Below, piece after piece: positions 24,827 to 32,552 of a stretch of 64,000 nt of DNA. The translations under genes and the position numbers were made by a program. The notes beneath the pieces were generated by a model that saw only the letters and a program-made list of their open reading frames with translations, was not told the origin of the DNA and did not search any database. Where the stretch lies: assembly GCF_000382045.1 (NCBI RefSeq), contig NZ_KB907460.1, positions 124,001-188,000 of the forward strand. The letters run 5' to 3'. The DNA comes from Variovorax atrisoli 110B (GTDB taxonomy: Bacteria; Pseudomonadota; Gammaproteobacteria; Burkholderiales; Burkholderiaceae_C). The first letter of the stretch is position 1. Each line of letters opens with the position of its first letter.

Positions 24827-26230
24827 TTACTTCCCTCCGGTTGCGTTCTCCTCACGGACCGGACGGGCCGGCCCACCCCTTCCCGCGCCCTGGACGCGGA
24901 GCTTGGCGATCTCCTGCAGGCCGGGCCCGTCGCGGTGGATCGACGTGTCTGCCTTGTCCGGCCGCCATGTGACGCTGATGCCCCCGGGCGCGATGCCGCG
25001 CGAGGCGAGTGCGGTGGTGACCACGCCGATGCGCTGGTCGATGAGCAGGTCGCGCTTGCCCGCGTCCCAGTTCTCGGTGTCGCGAGCGACCAGCACCACC
25101 TCGGTGGGGGCCTTGGCAGCAGCCGCCGCGATCTGGTCGATGAGGTTGAGCGTCCCGCCGGTGAGCGCTGCCGCGCCGAACTCGAAGGGAATCTGCAGGC
25201 TGGTGCCCGTGAGGCTTGCGCCCGTCTGGCTGGCCGCGTTGACGGCCTCGCCCTGCTGCACCGGCATGCCCGAGGCGTCGACCAGCGGGTTGGGCACCGT
25301 GCGCATCTGCTCGGCGGGCTTGAGGCTGAGCTCGCCCGTCATGCGCATGCCCAGGCACGGGTTCGGGTCGACCTTGGACACCGCAGCCACCAGGCGCACC
25401 ACGCCCTCTTCGAGCGCGGCGCGCACGCCCATCTGCACCGGCTCCTGGCCCTTGGCGCCGACGTCGATGTCGTAGAGCTTGCTGCCGAAGAAGCGGAAGA
25501 CGTTGAAGCCGACCTCGTAGCCGTTGAACTGCTTCGTCAGGCTGATGGTCTTCACGATCATCAGCGTCTTGGTGTCGACGATGCGCAGGTCGATGCCCAC
25601 CGACTGGCTGAAGGTGCGTGCCTTCACGCCCACCTGGTTCACGCCGATCTCGGCGCCGCCCGAATTGATGTTGTAGTTGAGCTCGGTGATGCCGCCGACG
25701 ATGAAGTAGTCGGACTTGTTGATCGAGCCGCCGAAGTAGGGCAGCCACGGCACCGTCTGGCCGCCGTTGGGCCCTGCGAGCTGGTGGGTGCGGCCGTCGC
25801 CGAGCTGGCGCCGGTCGGCGTAGCCGAGTTCGCGCTCGGCGATCACCGGGTCGAAGCGCTCGGCCACCTGCACCGCGCCGCCGAGCTTGCCCAGCGCCGA
25901 ATACACCATCAGCGCGCCGCCCTGCGTGATGGCGTTGCCTTCGTTGATGCTGTACTTGCCGGTGTAGTCCTTCACGTCGCCCACGGTGATGACGATCGGC
26001 GGGCGCTGCGTGGCAGCCACGTGGTCGCCAAAGCAGGCGAGCACGGCTTCCATGGGCGTGACGTTCTCGCGCACGGCCGGGCCGAGCACCACGGGCGCTT
26101 CCTTGGGCGCCATCTGCTGCTGCGGCGCGACGACGCAGCCGGCCAGGCTCGTGACGGCCGCTGCGGCGGCGAGCGCGCGCGATGCGGCTTTTCCGCGCGG
26201 CAGCGCGCGGATCGACTTGAATGGGGTCAT
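24827..26230 (-). CDS. hfaB: CsgG/HfaB-family lipoprotein with OmpA-like C-terminal domain
   Basis: A 467-aa lipoprotein with lipobox SLAGC (Cys32). Residues about 50-290 match the CsgG/HfaB family: PPIVITVGDVKDYTGKYSIN, a long strand pair around INSGGAEIGVNQVGVKARTF, and VGIDLRIVDTKTLMIVKTIS. CsgG proteins form the outer-membrane channel for curli; HfaB is the holdfast-anchor counterpart. Residues about 340-450 look like an OmpA-type peptidoglycan-binding domain (LQIPFEFGAAALTGG, then Asp384 and Arg400 in the expected spacing, SRGIAPGGISV). It lies 28 bp after the small Asn/Gly-rich gene. The product is probably the secretion pore of this locus, tied to the cell wall. Confidence 0.82.
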   Translation of the reverse strand: MTPFKSIRALPRGKAASRALAAAAAVTSLAGCVVAPQQQMAPKEAPVVLGPAVRENVTPMEAVLACFGDHVAATQRPPIVITVGDVKDYTGKYSINEGNAITQGGALMVYSALGKLGGAVQVAERFDPVIAERELGYADRRQLGDGRTHQLAGPNGGQTVPWLPYFGGSINKSDYFIVGGITELNYNINSGGAEIGVNQVGVKARTFSQSVGIDLRIVDTKTLMIVKTISLTKQFNGYEVGFNVFRFFGSKLYDIDVGAKGQEPVQMGVRAALEEGVVRLVAAVSKVDPNPCLGMRMTGELSLKPAEQMRTVPNPLVDASGMPVQQGEAVNAASQTGASLTGTSLQIPFEFGAAALTGGTLNLIDQIAAAAAKAPTEVVLVARDTENWDAGKRDLLIDQRIGVVTTALASRGIAPGGISVTWRPDKADTSIHRDGPGLQEIAKLRVQGAGRGGPARPVREENATGGK

Positions 26231-26258
26231 TCCTTTTTCTTCCCTGTCGGTTGGGTGG

Positions 26259-26855
26259 TCAGTTGAGTGCGCCGAATGCGCAGGCCGAGCTGCCGCTGAT
26301 GCTTGCGCTCTGGCTGCCGGTGTTGGTCTGGTTGGAGTTCAGTGCCTGGCTCGACCAGCCCTGCACGTTGCTGGTGGTGGAGCCGATCACGGCCGAGCCC
26401 ACGGCGCCGCTGTTGGCCTGGCCGGTGCTCACCGTGCCGCCGCCGCTCATGCCGGTGTTCGAGTTGCCGGTGGAGTTGGCCGACGCGCCGCTGGTGCCGG
26501 GCGAGTTGGCCGTGGTGCTGTTGGTGCCCTGGTTGCCCTGCGCGGTCGAGGTGACGTCGCAGTTGTACTGGCGGCCGATGTAGTTGTTGGTGGTGTAGTT
26601 GGCCGCGCCGTACGAGCCGGCCTTCTTGCGCTGGATCATGTCCTGCACGGCGGCCTGGTTGGCCTTGTCGGCGGCGGTCTGGAACTGCCAGGCGCTGTTC
26701 TCGCCGACGTTGTTGGCCGACGCGCATGCGCAGGCCGCGGTGAGCAGCAGGCACAGTGCGGTGCGCGCGGCTGCTGCCGAAGAGGAGACGGTGGACGGCC
26801 GCCGCGCGCGCGCTGCACGCACGTTGCCGGAGACCTGGTCGAGTTGGATGGGCAT
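26259..26855 (-). CDS. Small secreted Asn/Ser/Gly-rich protein (HfaA-like position)
   Basis: A 198-aa protein. A long basic leader precedes a hydrophobic segment (ARTALCLLLTAACACASA), so it is exported; LTAAC could also be a non-canonical lipobox. The mature part starts NNVGENSAWQFQTAADKANQ. It then becomes rich in Asn, Ser, Gly, Thr and Gln with short repeats (GTNSTTANSPGTSG, STGNSNTGMSGG) and ends in a Cys-containing NTGSQSASISGSSACAFG. Composition and size resemble curlin or HfaA-type subunits. Placement directly before the CsgG/HfaB gene supports this. AGGA 6 bases upstream favours the ATG at 26855 over one at 26885. Sequence similarity to HfaA itself is not certain. Confidence 0.7.
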   Translation of the reverse strand: MPIQLDQVSGNVRAARARRPSTVSSSAAAARTALCLLLTAACACASANNVGENSAWQFQTAADKANQAAVQDMIQRKKAGSYGAANYTTNNYIGRQYNCDVTSTAQGNQGTNSTTANSPGTSGASANSTGNSNTGMSGGGTVSTGQANSGAVGSAVIGSTTSNVQGWSSQALNSNQTNTGSQSASISGSSACAFGALN

Positions 26856-26910
26856 GGAAGTCCTGCGAAGGGAAATGGAAAACATGGAGACCGGGCGAGC
26901 GCTCGCGCGC

Positions 26911-27192
26911 TCAGGCGCGCATCGCCCGCTGCACGGGAGGAGGAAAGCCGGGCCAGGCGAGCAGCTCGCCGCCCTCGCTGCGCTGCGAGCCCGGACCCGA
27001 GCCCGGGTGCCTCGGTGCATGCAGCGCGGCTTCGAGCGCGCGGTACTGCGCTGCGGCGATGAGGTCCTGCTCGCTGGCGCCGGGGTCGCGCGGGCCGCAT
27101 TCCTGCATGAGCTCCAGCACGGCGCGTTGCATCTGCAGCAGGTCGGTGCTCAGCCGCGCGAGGCGCAACTGCATGTCGGCGGGGATGCTCAT
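26911..27192 (-). CDS. Small protein coupled to the EAL-like gene (93 aa)
   Basis: Its ATG overlaps the stop of the upstream EAL-like gene (ATGA, 27192-27189), so the two are translationally coupled. The product starts MSIPADMQLRLARLSTDLLQ. It has a helical, coiled-coil-like first half (to about residue 55) and a Pro/Gly-rich C-terminal half. No signal peptide or known motif. The coupling and the operon position between a c-di-GMP-type protein and the export genes suggest a cytoplasmic partner of the EAL-like protein. Family not recognised. Confidence 0.65.
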   Translation of the reverse strand: MSIPADMQLRLARLSTDLLQMQRAVLELMQECGPRDPGASEQDLIAAAQYRALEAALHAPRHPGSGPGSQRSEGGELLAWPGFPPPVQRAMRA

Positions 27193-28592
27193 GGCTTGCC
27201 CCCCTCGCGGCCGATGCCGTAGCCCTGCAGCCACTGGGCGCCCGCGTCGGCTGCGATGTGCACGTCGTCGTCGCGCTCCACGCCGTCGACGACGACGTGC
27301 GGCGCGAAGTGCGCGCTCGTCGCCAGCATTCCGCGCAGGCACTCGCGGCCGAACTCGCTGTCGCGCGCGCGGCGCAGCAGGGCCGCGTCGAGCTTCACGA
27401 TGTCGGGCTTGCAGGCCTGCACGGCCGCGACGTTGTCCGCGCCGCCGCCGAAGTCGCGGACGGCGATGCGGCAGCCGCGCATCTGCAGCTGCACGCAGAA
27501 GTCGTGCGCGGCCTCGAGGTCGGGCAGCGAGGCGCTGCCCGCGATCTCGATCACCAGGCGGGAGGCCAGCGCGGGCTCCCTTTCGAGAACCGCGAGCAGA
27601 GAAGCCCACCAGTGGTCGATCTGGATGCTCTGCGCCGAGATGCTCACGCCGATGTGCGCCGAAGGCTGCAGCCGCAGCGCGGCCACGGCCCGCCGCATCG
27701 CGGTGCGGTCGAAGGCGCGCGTGAGGCCCAGCCGCTGCAGGCAGGGCATGAACACTTCGGGCGCGAGCGAGGCCGCATCGCCGCGACTGGGTGCGATGCG
27801 AGCGCGGCCCGATCGGTACAGCGTGGTCGCGACGCTGCCGGGATGCACCACCGGCTGCCACGAGAACGAGAGCTCGTCGGCGCGCAGCGCTTCGCTCACG
27901 CGCACCGCGACGTCCATGTCGGCGCGATAGAGCTGGCGCCATCCGTCGGCGCGGCTCTCGCGCGAATCGGGAAAGGGCTGCGCGGTCCACAGCGTGAGTT
28001 CGATCTCGGAGGCGCCCATCTGCTGCGGCGAGCGCACGTCGATCCAGTCGGCATGCAGCTGCACCAGCGCGGCGATGCCGCCGGAGCGCACCGGCTCCGC
28101 ACCGAGCACCGCGAGCAGCGTCTCGACCGGGTGGCTCGCTCGCCGCGAGGCGCCCGATGCCTTGCCCGCTTCGTGGATGCCGAAGGGGCCGCATTCGAAG
28201 GCCTCGTTGGCCCACACCAGGAAGCAGTCGTCGCGCAGCCGCGCCATGTCGGACGAGGGCAGCGAGGTGAAGCCGGCGCACAGCCTGCGCTGCACCTCGA
28301 GGCTCGCGGCGGATGCGAAGTCCTGCCCGTAGGCTTCGGCCAGGTGCGGCAGGTTCGCGATGAACACGAAGGCGCAGGCCCTGCGTGCGGCGGCGCGCTC
28401 CACGGATGCGCCGGAGGCCCTGGACGTGGGGTCGGCTAGCGGCCCATGGGCGTCATGCGTGCCTTGCGTGCCTTGCGTGCCTTGTGCGCCATGTGAACCA
28501 TGTGCGCGGTTGGCCGCGGACGTACGCTGCGCCCATGCGGCGGGCCGGTGCGTGCCTGCAGGCCAGGCGGTCGGTGATGAGAGAGCGGCCAT
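27189..28592 (-). CDS. Degenerate GGDEF-EAL protein
   Basis: A 467-aa cytoplasmic protein starting at an ATG preceded by GAGGA. After a low-complexity N-terminus with Gly-x-Gln-Gly-Thr and His repeats, residues about 75-160 resemble a GGDEF domain whose signature reads LRDDCF instead of GGDEF. Residues about 215-460 form an EAL-like domain. The EAL motif is lost, the NES-type Glu region reads VIEIAGS, the DDFG turn reads VRDFGGG, and EGVE reads DGVE, while DIVKLD and LQGYGIG are kept. Both catalytic sites look dead. The likely role is a c-di-GMP receptor or regulatory protein for the surface locus it heads. It is the first gene of the minus-strand set. Confidence 0.8.
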   Translation of the reverse strand: MAALSSPTAWPAGTHRPAAWAQRTSAANRAHGSHGAQGTQGTQGTHDAHGPLADPTSRASGASVERAAARRACAFVFIANLPHLAEAYGQDFASAASLEVQRRLCAGFTSLPSSDMARLRDDCFLVWANEAFECGPFGIHEAGKASGASRRASHPVETLLAVLGAEPVRSGGIAALVQLHADWIDVRSPQQMGASEIELTLWTAQPFPDSRESRADGWRQLYRADMDVAVRVSEALRADELSFSWQPVVHPGSVATTLYRSGRARIAPSRGDAASLAPEVFMPCLQRLGLTRAFDRTAMRRAVAALRLQPSAHIGVSISAQSIQIDHWWASLLAVLEREPALASRLVIEIAGSASLPDLEAAHDFCVQLQMRGCRIAVRDFGGGADNVAAVQACKPDIVKLDAALLRRARDSEFGRECLRGMLATSAHFAPHVVVDGVERDDDVHIAADAGAQWLQGYGIGREGGKP

Positions 28593-29016
28593 TTGCGTCC
28601 TCGATCGAATTTCTTTTCTCGAACCCGGTGAAGGGAGAAGGGGCCGCGTTTCTCGCGGCAACACTTCTCCATTCCGCGCGGTGGTGCGGAATCAAGACGG
28701 AAAGCAGGAAATCACCGGACGTGCGAATCCCTCACGCAGTACGGCGCTCCTCGGCGGAGTGCCGGCGATCGGCTATCGGGTCACAGGTGGGAAAAGGGGG
28801 CGCTTCGCCAACGGCGTCGCGCGGTACGCGGCGGCTAGGTGTACGGCATGGATGTGGCCTTCGGCTCGGCGGGGCCACGCGTTCGTGCGGCGGCCCCATG
28901 AACCGCATCGAGCGGCTCGTACGTTCGGTGGAACGAGGGTCTGCAGGCCATCACGTGCAAGCTCCGTAGGACAGTTGTGAAACAAAATGAATACTACGGA
29001 TTGCAGTAGGACCCCG

Positions 29017-29039
29017 CATTCGCTTTCGGACCGCGAATG
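29017..29039. promoter_or_regulatory. Inverted repeat overlapping the CRP-like site
   Basis: CATTCGC (29017-29023) and GCGAATG (29033-29039) form a perfect 7-bp inverted repeat around 9 bases. Its right arm overlaps the left arm of the CRP-like palindrome, so two regulators could compete here. The protein that would bind is unknown. Confidence 0.4.
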
Positions 29040-29055
29040 TGTGCCAGTTCACATT
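29036..29055. promoter_or_regulatory. CRP-like palindrome upstream of the surface locus
   Basis: AATGTG (29036-29041), 8 bases, CACATT (29050-29055): the arms and spacing of the Crp consensus. In half-site terms it is TGTGT-N6-TCACA. It lies 444 bp before the EAL-like gene (minus strand) and 191 bp before the TRIC gene (plus strand). Confidence 0.5.
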
Positions 29056-29246
29056 TGTCAACACTGACCAGGACAAATCGCGGTTTCCGGGTCGAAGGCG
29101 GGTTCGCAGCCCGGCCCGAGCGGCTTCGCGGCGCCCTGCCTTGTTCGTGCATGCAGAATGCCGGGCACCGATTTCTCAGCACTCTTCGCCATCGCCGCGG
29201 CCTCCCCGCGGACCATGGCGGGAGTGGCACCGCACCGAGGGAGTCC

Positions 29247-29855
29247 ATGCTGTTGTATCTGTTCGATCTCGCGGGCGTCGCCGTGTTCGCGATCAGCGGC
29301 GTGCTGGCCGCCGGACATGCGGGGCTCGACTGGCTGGGCGTTCTCGTGATCGCCTCCGTCACTGCCGTGGGCGGCGGCACCCTGCGCGACCTGCTGCTCG
29401 ACCGCCATCCGGTGTTCTGGATACGAGACGTGCGCTATGTCTACGTGATCCTCGCGGCGACGGCGGCGGGCATCGCATGGGTGCACTTCATGCCACTGCC
29501 CGAGCATGCGCCGGCCTTGGCCGATGCGCTGGGGCTGGGGCTCTTCGCCATCACCGGGGCTCAGATCGCCGAGGAGCGGCGGCTGCCCGTGGTCATCGTG
29601 ACGCTGGTCGGCACCATGACCGGCGCGGCCGGCGGGCTGGTGCGCGACGTGCTCACCGCGCATGTCCCGCTGCTGCTGAGCAGCGGCATCTACGGCTCGG
29701 CCGCCATCGCGGGCATCGCCGCCTACCTGCTGCTCCAGGCGGCCGGCGTCGGCAGGCGCTGGGCCTTCCATGCGGGCGTGCTGGTGATCGTGGCGCTGCG
29801 CCTGGGCGGCATCTATGGCGGCTGGCATCTGCCGCTGCTGCGGCTGCCGGCCTAG
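29247..29855 (+). CDS. TRIC-type cation channel (UPF0126) family protein
   Basis: A 202-aa integral membrane protein with about seven hydrophobic segments in two repeats. The family marks are VFAISGVLAA near the start, GGGTLRDLLLDRHPVFWI, and the second repeat with GLFAITGAQIA and GAAGGLVRDVL. Prokaryotic TRIC homologues form trimeric inner-membrane channels permeable to monovalent cations. GAGGGAG lies just before the ATG. It is divergent from the surface-protein locus and has no obvious operon partner. An upstream in-frame extension lacks family similarity. Confidence 0.9.
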   Translation: MLLYLFDLAGVAVFAISGVLAAGHAGLDWLGVLVIASVTAVGGGTLRDLLLDRHPVFWIRDVRYVYVILAATAAGIAWVHFMPLPEHAPALADALGLGLFAITGAQIAEERRLPVVIVTLVGTMTGAAGGLVRDVLTAHVPLLLSSGIYGSAAIAGIAAYLLLQAAGVGRRWAFHAGVLVIVALRLGGIYGGWHLPLLRLPA

Positions 29856-29914
29856 ATCGATGACTCCTTCCTGCTTGTTCCGGCGGCACGGCCGTGGTGG
29901 CCGAGCCGCTTCGC

Positions 29915-31357
29915 TCAGGCCGCGGCGGCCCTTCCGGGGCTCCTGAGCAGGCTCACCACGCTCCCCGCGAAAGCGGTCGATGCCGCCAGCGCGAGTCCCA
30001 GGTGGACGGCCGTGTGCGACGGCAGCAGCCCGAACAACAGGCTCATCGCGAGGCTTCCGAGCGTCAGCCCGGTGAGTCGCGCCGTTCCTTGCGCGCCGCC
30101 GGCCGCGCCGCTGCGTTCCTTGGGTGCGGACAGCAGCATGTTCTGGTTGTTGGGCGTCTGGAAGAGCCCGAAACCGAAGCCGGCGAGGCTGGTGAAGAGT
30201 GCGATCGGCAGTGCCGGGTTGCTGTGGATGGGCCACAGCGCGCACAGCGCCAGCCCGGTCGCGAGGAACGCGCTGCCCGCCGCGCAGAGCCATGCGGTGG
30301 GCACGCGTTGCGCGAGTCGCGCCGACAGCGGCGCTGCCAGCATCACCGCAAGGGGCCAGGGCGTCATCAGCAGGCCGGTGGCCGCGGTGCTCTGGCCGAG
30401 CTCGTGCTGGATGTAGAAGGGAAGTGCCACGTAGCTGGCCATCTGGCCGGTGAAGCAGCAGACCGAAGCGATGATCGAGATGCGGAAGGAGTGCACGCGC
30501 AGCAAGTCGAGCGGCACCAGCGGCGCCTTCCTGCTCGTCTCGCGTCGCACCAGCAGGACCATGGAAACCACCGCCACGCCGAGCAGTGCGCCGCCGTGCG
30601 TCAGGCTCGACGGCAGCCGGTCGCTTCCGAGCACGAAGGTGGCGAACATCACCGCGTTGAGCGCGATGCTCCAGAGATCGATGCGGTCGCTCGTCGATGC
30701 CGGGCGCGGCAGCTTCGTGCATGCGAGCAGCACGAGGATGCCGATCGGCAGGTTCACCGCGAAGAGCCACGGCCAGCTGGCGGTCGAGAGGATGAAGGCG
30801 CCGATGGAAGGCCCCGCCGCGGTGGCGCCCGCGATCGAGAGCGCGTTCCAGCCGATGGCGCGCGCCAGCAGCCGGCGCGGATAGGTGAAGCGCAGCAGCG
30901 CCAGGCCGAGCGGCATCACCGCGGCGGCGCCCAGACCCTGCAGGCAACGCGCGGCCACCAGCCACGGCAATGACGGAGAAAGCGCGCACAGCACCGACGC
31001 GGCGGTGAACAGCGCGATGCCGCCCGCGAACACGCGGTGATAGCCCAGCCGCGCGCCGATGGCCGAGGCAGGCAGCAGGAACATGACGACCGCGAGCTGA
31101 TAGGCCGTGATGATCCAGACCGCATCGGCAGCCGTCGCGTTCAACTGCCCGGAGATGGTCGGCAGCGCGACGTTGGCGATCGCGCCGTCGAGCACCACGA
31201 GGGCGCCCGCGCCGAGGATCGCGGCGGCGGCTGCGATGCGCCGAGGCATCGGCAGGCCATCGGCATCGTTCGCTGCCTCGGGCGCAGCGGCGCGGGGGCC
31301 GGGGGCAGACGAGTCGGAGGAGGAAGTAGGGGAATGGATCGGGGGTGAAAGCAGCAT
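29915..31357 (-). CDS. MFS drug exporter, DHA2 (EmrB/QacA) type
   Basis: A 480-aa protein with about 14 hydrophobic helices after a polar N-terminus. The DHA2 motifs are visible: LVVLDGAIANVALPTISGQL in helix 1, WIITAYQLA in helix 2, GARLGYHRVF (motif A), and the CLQGLGAAAVMPLGLALL region (motif B/C). The family exports drugs and toxic organics by proton antiport across the inner membrane. The divergent LysR gene (31502) is the probable regulator. The start at 31357 follows the natural N-terminus; longer frame extensions into the lysR gene are shadows. Confidence 0.9.
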   Translation of the reverse strand: MLLSPPIHSPTSSSDSSAPGPRAAAPEAANDADGLPMPRRIAAAAAILGAGALVVLDGAIANVALPTISGQLNATAADAVWIITAYQLAVVMFLLPASAIGARLGYHRVFAGGIALFTAASVLCALSPSLPWLVAARCLQGLGAAAVMPLGLALLRFTYPRRLLARAIGWNALSIAGATAAGPSIGAFILSTASWPWLFAVNLPIGILVLLACTKLPRPASTSDRIDLWSIALNAVMFATFVLGSDRLPSSLTHGGALLGVAVVSMVLLVRRETSRKAPLVPLDLLRVHSFRISIIASVCCFTGQMASYVALPFYIQHELGQSTAATGLLMTPWPLAVMLAAPLSARLAQRVPTAWLCAAGSAFLATGLALCALWPIHSNPALPIALFTSLAGFGFGLFQTPNNQNMLLSAPKERSGAAGGAQGTARLTGLTLGSLAMSLLFGLLPSHTAVHLGLALAASTAFAGSVVSLLRSPGRAAAA

Positions 31358-31501
31358 GGGAGTGGCCTTGTGGAGTGAAGACGCTCGATTGCGTGAATCC
31401 AGAATAGGACGCGGCGCAGCACCGGCCCAGAGCGCGGGACGCAGGTTGTTCCTGCATGCGGCGCCTGTTCCCGCACGCGGCGGCTGTGCTAGCGTCCGGT
31501 C

Positions 31502-32434
31502 ATGCCGGACGCCGACCTCAACCTGCTGACCGCGCTCGACGCGCTGCTTTCCGAAGGCAATGTGGCGAAGGCCGCCGAGCGCATGGGGCTGAGCGAATCG
31601 GCCATGAGCCGCACGCTGGCGCGGCTGCGCGAGGCCACGGGCGACCAGCTCCTGGTGCGCGCAGGACGCGGCATGGTGCCGACGCCGCACGCCCTGGCAC
31701 TGCGCGAGCGCGTGAGGGACCTGGTGCAGGACTCGCACGCGGTGCTCCAGCCCGCCGATGCGGCCATGGACCCGCGCACGCTCCAGCGCCTTTTCACCAT
31801 ACGGGCCAACGACGGATTCATCGAAGCCTTCGCGCACGTGCTCGTGGCCCGTGTCGCGAAGGAGGCGCCCGGCGTCCGCCTGCGCTTCGCGCCCAAGCCC
31901 GACAAGGACGTGCGTCCGCTGCGCGAAGGACTGATCGATCTGGATGTGGGCGTGCTGAGCGATTCGGCGGGGCCGGAAGTGCGCGTGCAGGCGCTCTACC
32001 GGGACCGGTTCGTCGCCGCGGTGCGCGAGGGCCATCCGCTGCTGGCCGAAGCCGCGATCACGCCCGAGCGCTACGCCGCATGCGACCACGTGATCACTTC
32101 ACGCCATGGCCGCAAGGAAGGACCGGCGGACGTGGCTCTGGCGGCGATGGGATTGAAGCGCAACGTCGCCGTCACGGTGCCCAGCTTCGGTTCTGCCCTG
32201 TCGATCGCGGCTGCGACCGATCTCGTGGCGCTGATACCGGCCTCGTACTTCGAACGCCTGAGGGCGCAGAGCACGCTGCGCTCTTTTCCGCTGCCCATGC
32301 CCACCGACCGGATCACCATCTCGCAGATGTGGCATCCGCGCATGGATCGCGATCCCGCGCACAGGTGGCTGCGCGGCATGGTGCTGGAGCTGTGCCGGAA
32401 TCTGACGGGGGACGAGGGCCCGCCCGCTCGCTGA
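31502..32434 (+). CDS. LysR-family transcriptional regulator
   Basis: A 310-aa protein. The winged helix (about 4-62) has NVAKAAERMGLSESAMSRTL and LLVRAGRGMVPTPHA, the variant typical of the NodD/NahR-like branch. The effector domain runs to the C-terminus (LFTIRANDGFIEAF, PSFGSALSIAAATDLVALIP). It is divergent from the DHA2 exporter gene with 144 bp between them, which contain a GCAGG/CCTGC repeat near 31450. Control of the exporter is the likely job. No strong ribosome-binding site precedes the ATG. Confidence 0.9.
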   Translation: MPDADLNLLTALDALLSEGNVAKAAERMGLSESAMSRTLARLREATGDQLLVRAGRGMVPTPHALALRERVRDLVQDSHAVLQPADAAMDPRTLQRLFTIRANDGFIEAFAHVLVARVAKEAPGVRLRFAPKPDKDVRPLREGLIDLDVGVLSDSAGPEVRVQALYRDRFVAAVREGHPLLAEAAITPERYAACDHVITSRHGRKEGPADVALAAMGLKRNVAVTVPSFGSALSIAAATDLVALIPASYFERLRAQSTLRSFPLPMPTDRITISQMWHPRMDRDPAHRWLRGMVLELCRNLTGDEGPPAR

Positions 32435-32552
32435 CAGGAGCTGGCGAATGGTTTCTTCGTATCTTTCCTGATGTTTCGCTGACTCCGTAACCGTCGGGTA
32501 AAGGTCGCAGAGTGGCGCCTGGGGCGGGCGCTTCGCCGTCAAAATATCGTGT

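Larger units (their letters stand above)
28593..29246. other. Regulatory region upstream of the EAL/hfa-like locus
   Basis: These 654 bases separate the minus-strand surface locus from the plus-strand TRIC gene. No frame here has both a ribosome-binding site and protein-like composition. The A/T-richer patch near 28975-29000 and the overlapping palindromes at 29017-29055 are the notable contents. It should contain the promoter of the whole surface locus. Confidence 0.5.

Noticed and set aside
19781..26266. An uninterrupted plus-strand frame of 2161 codons running antisense to three genes
   Set aside because: Its product is a low-complexity Arg/Gly/Ala/His string without domains or ribosome-binding site. 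It is the expected antisense shadow of GC-rich genes with strong third-position bias; the minus-strand proteins have signal peptides, lipobox and families.
28440..28500. Direct repeats of GTGCCTTGC type, considered as a CRISPR or satellite
   Set aside because: The units are 9 bases, in frame in the EAL-like gene, and encode its Gln-Gly-Thr repeats. This is coding low complexity.
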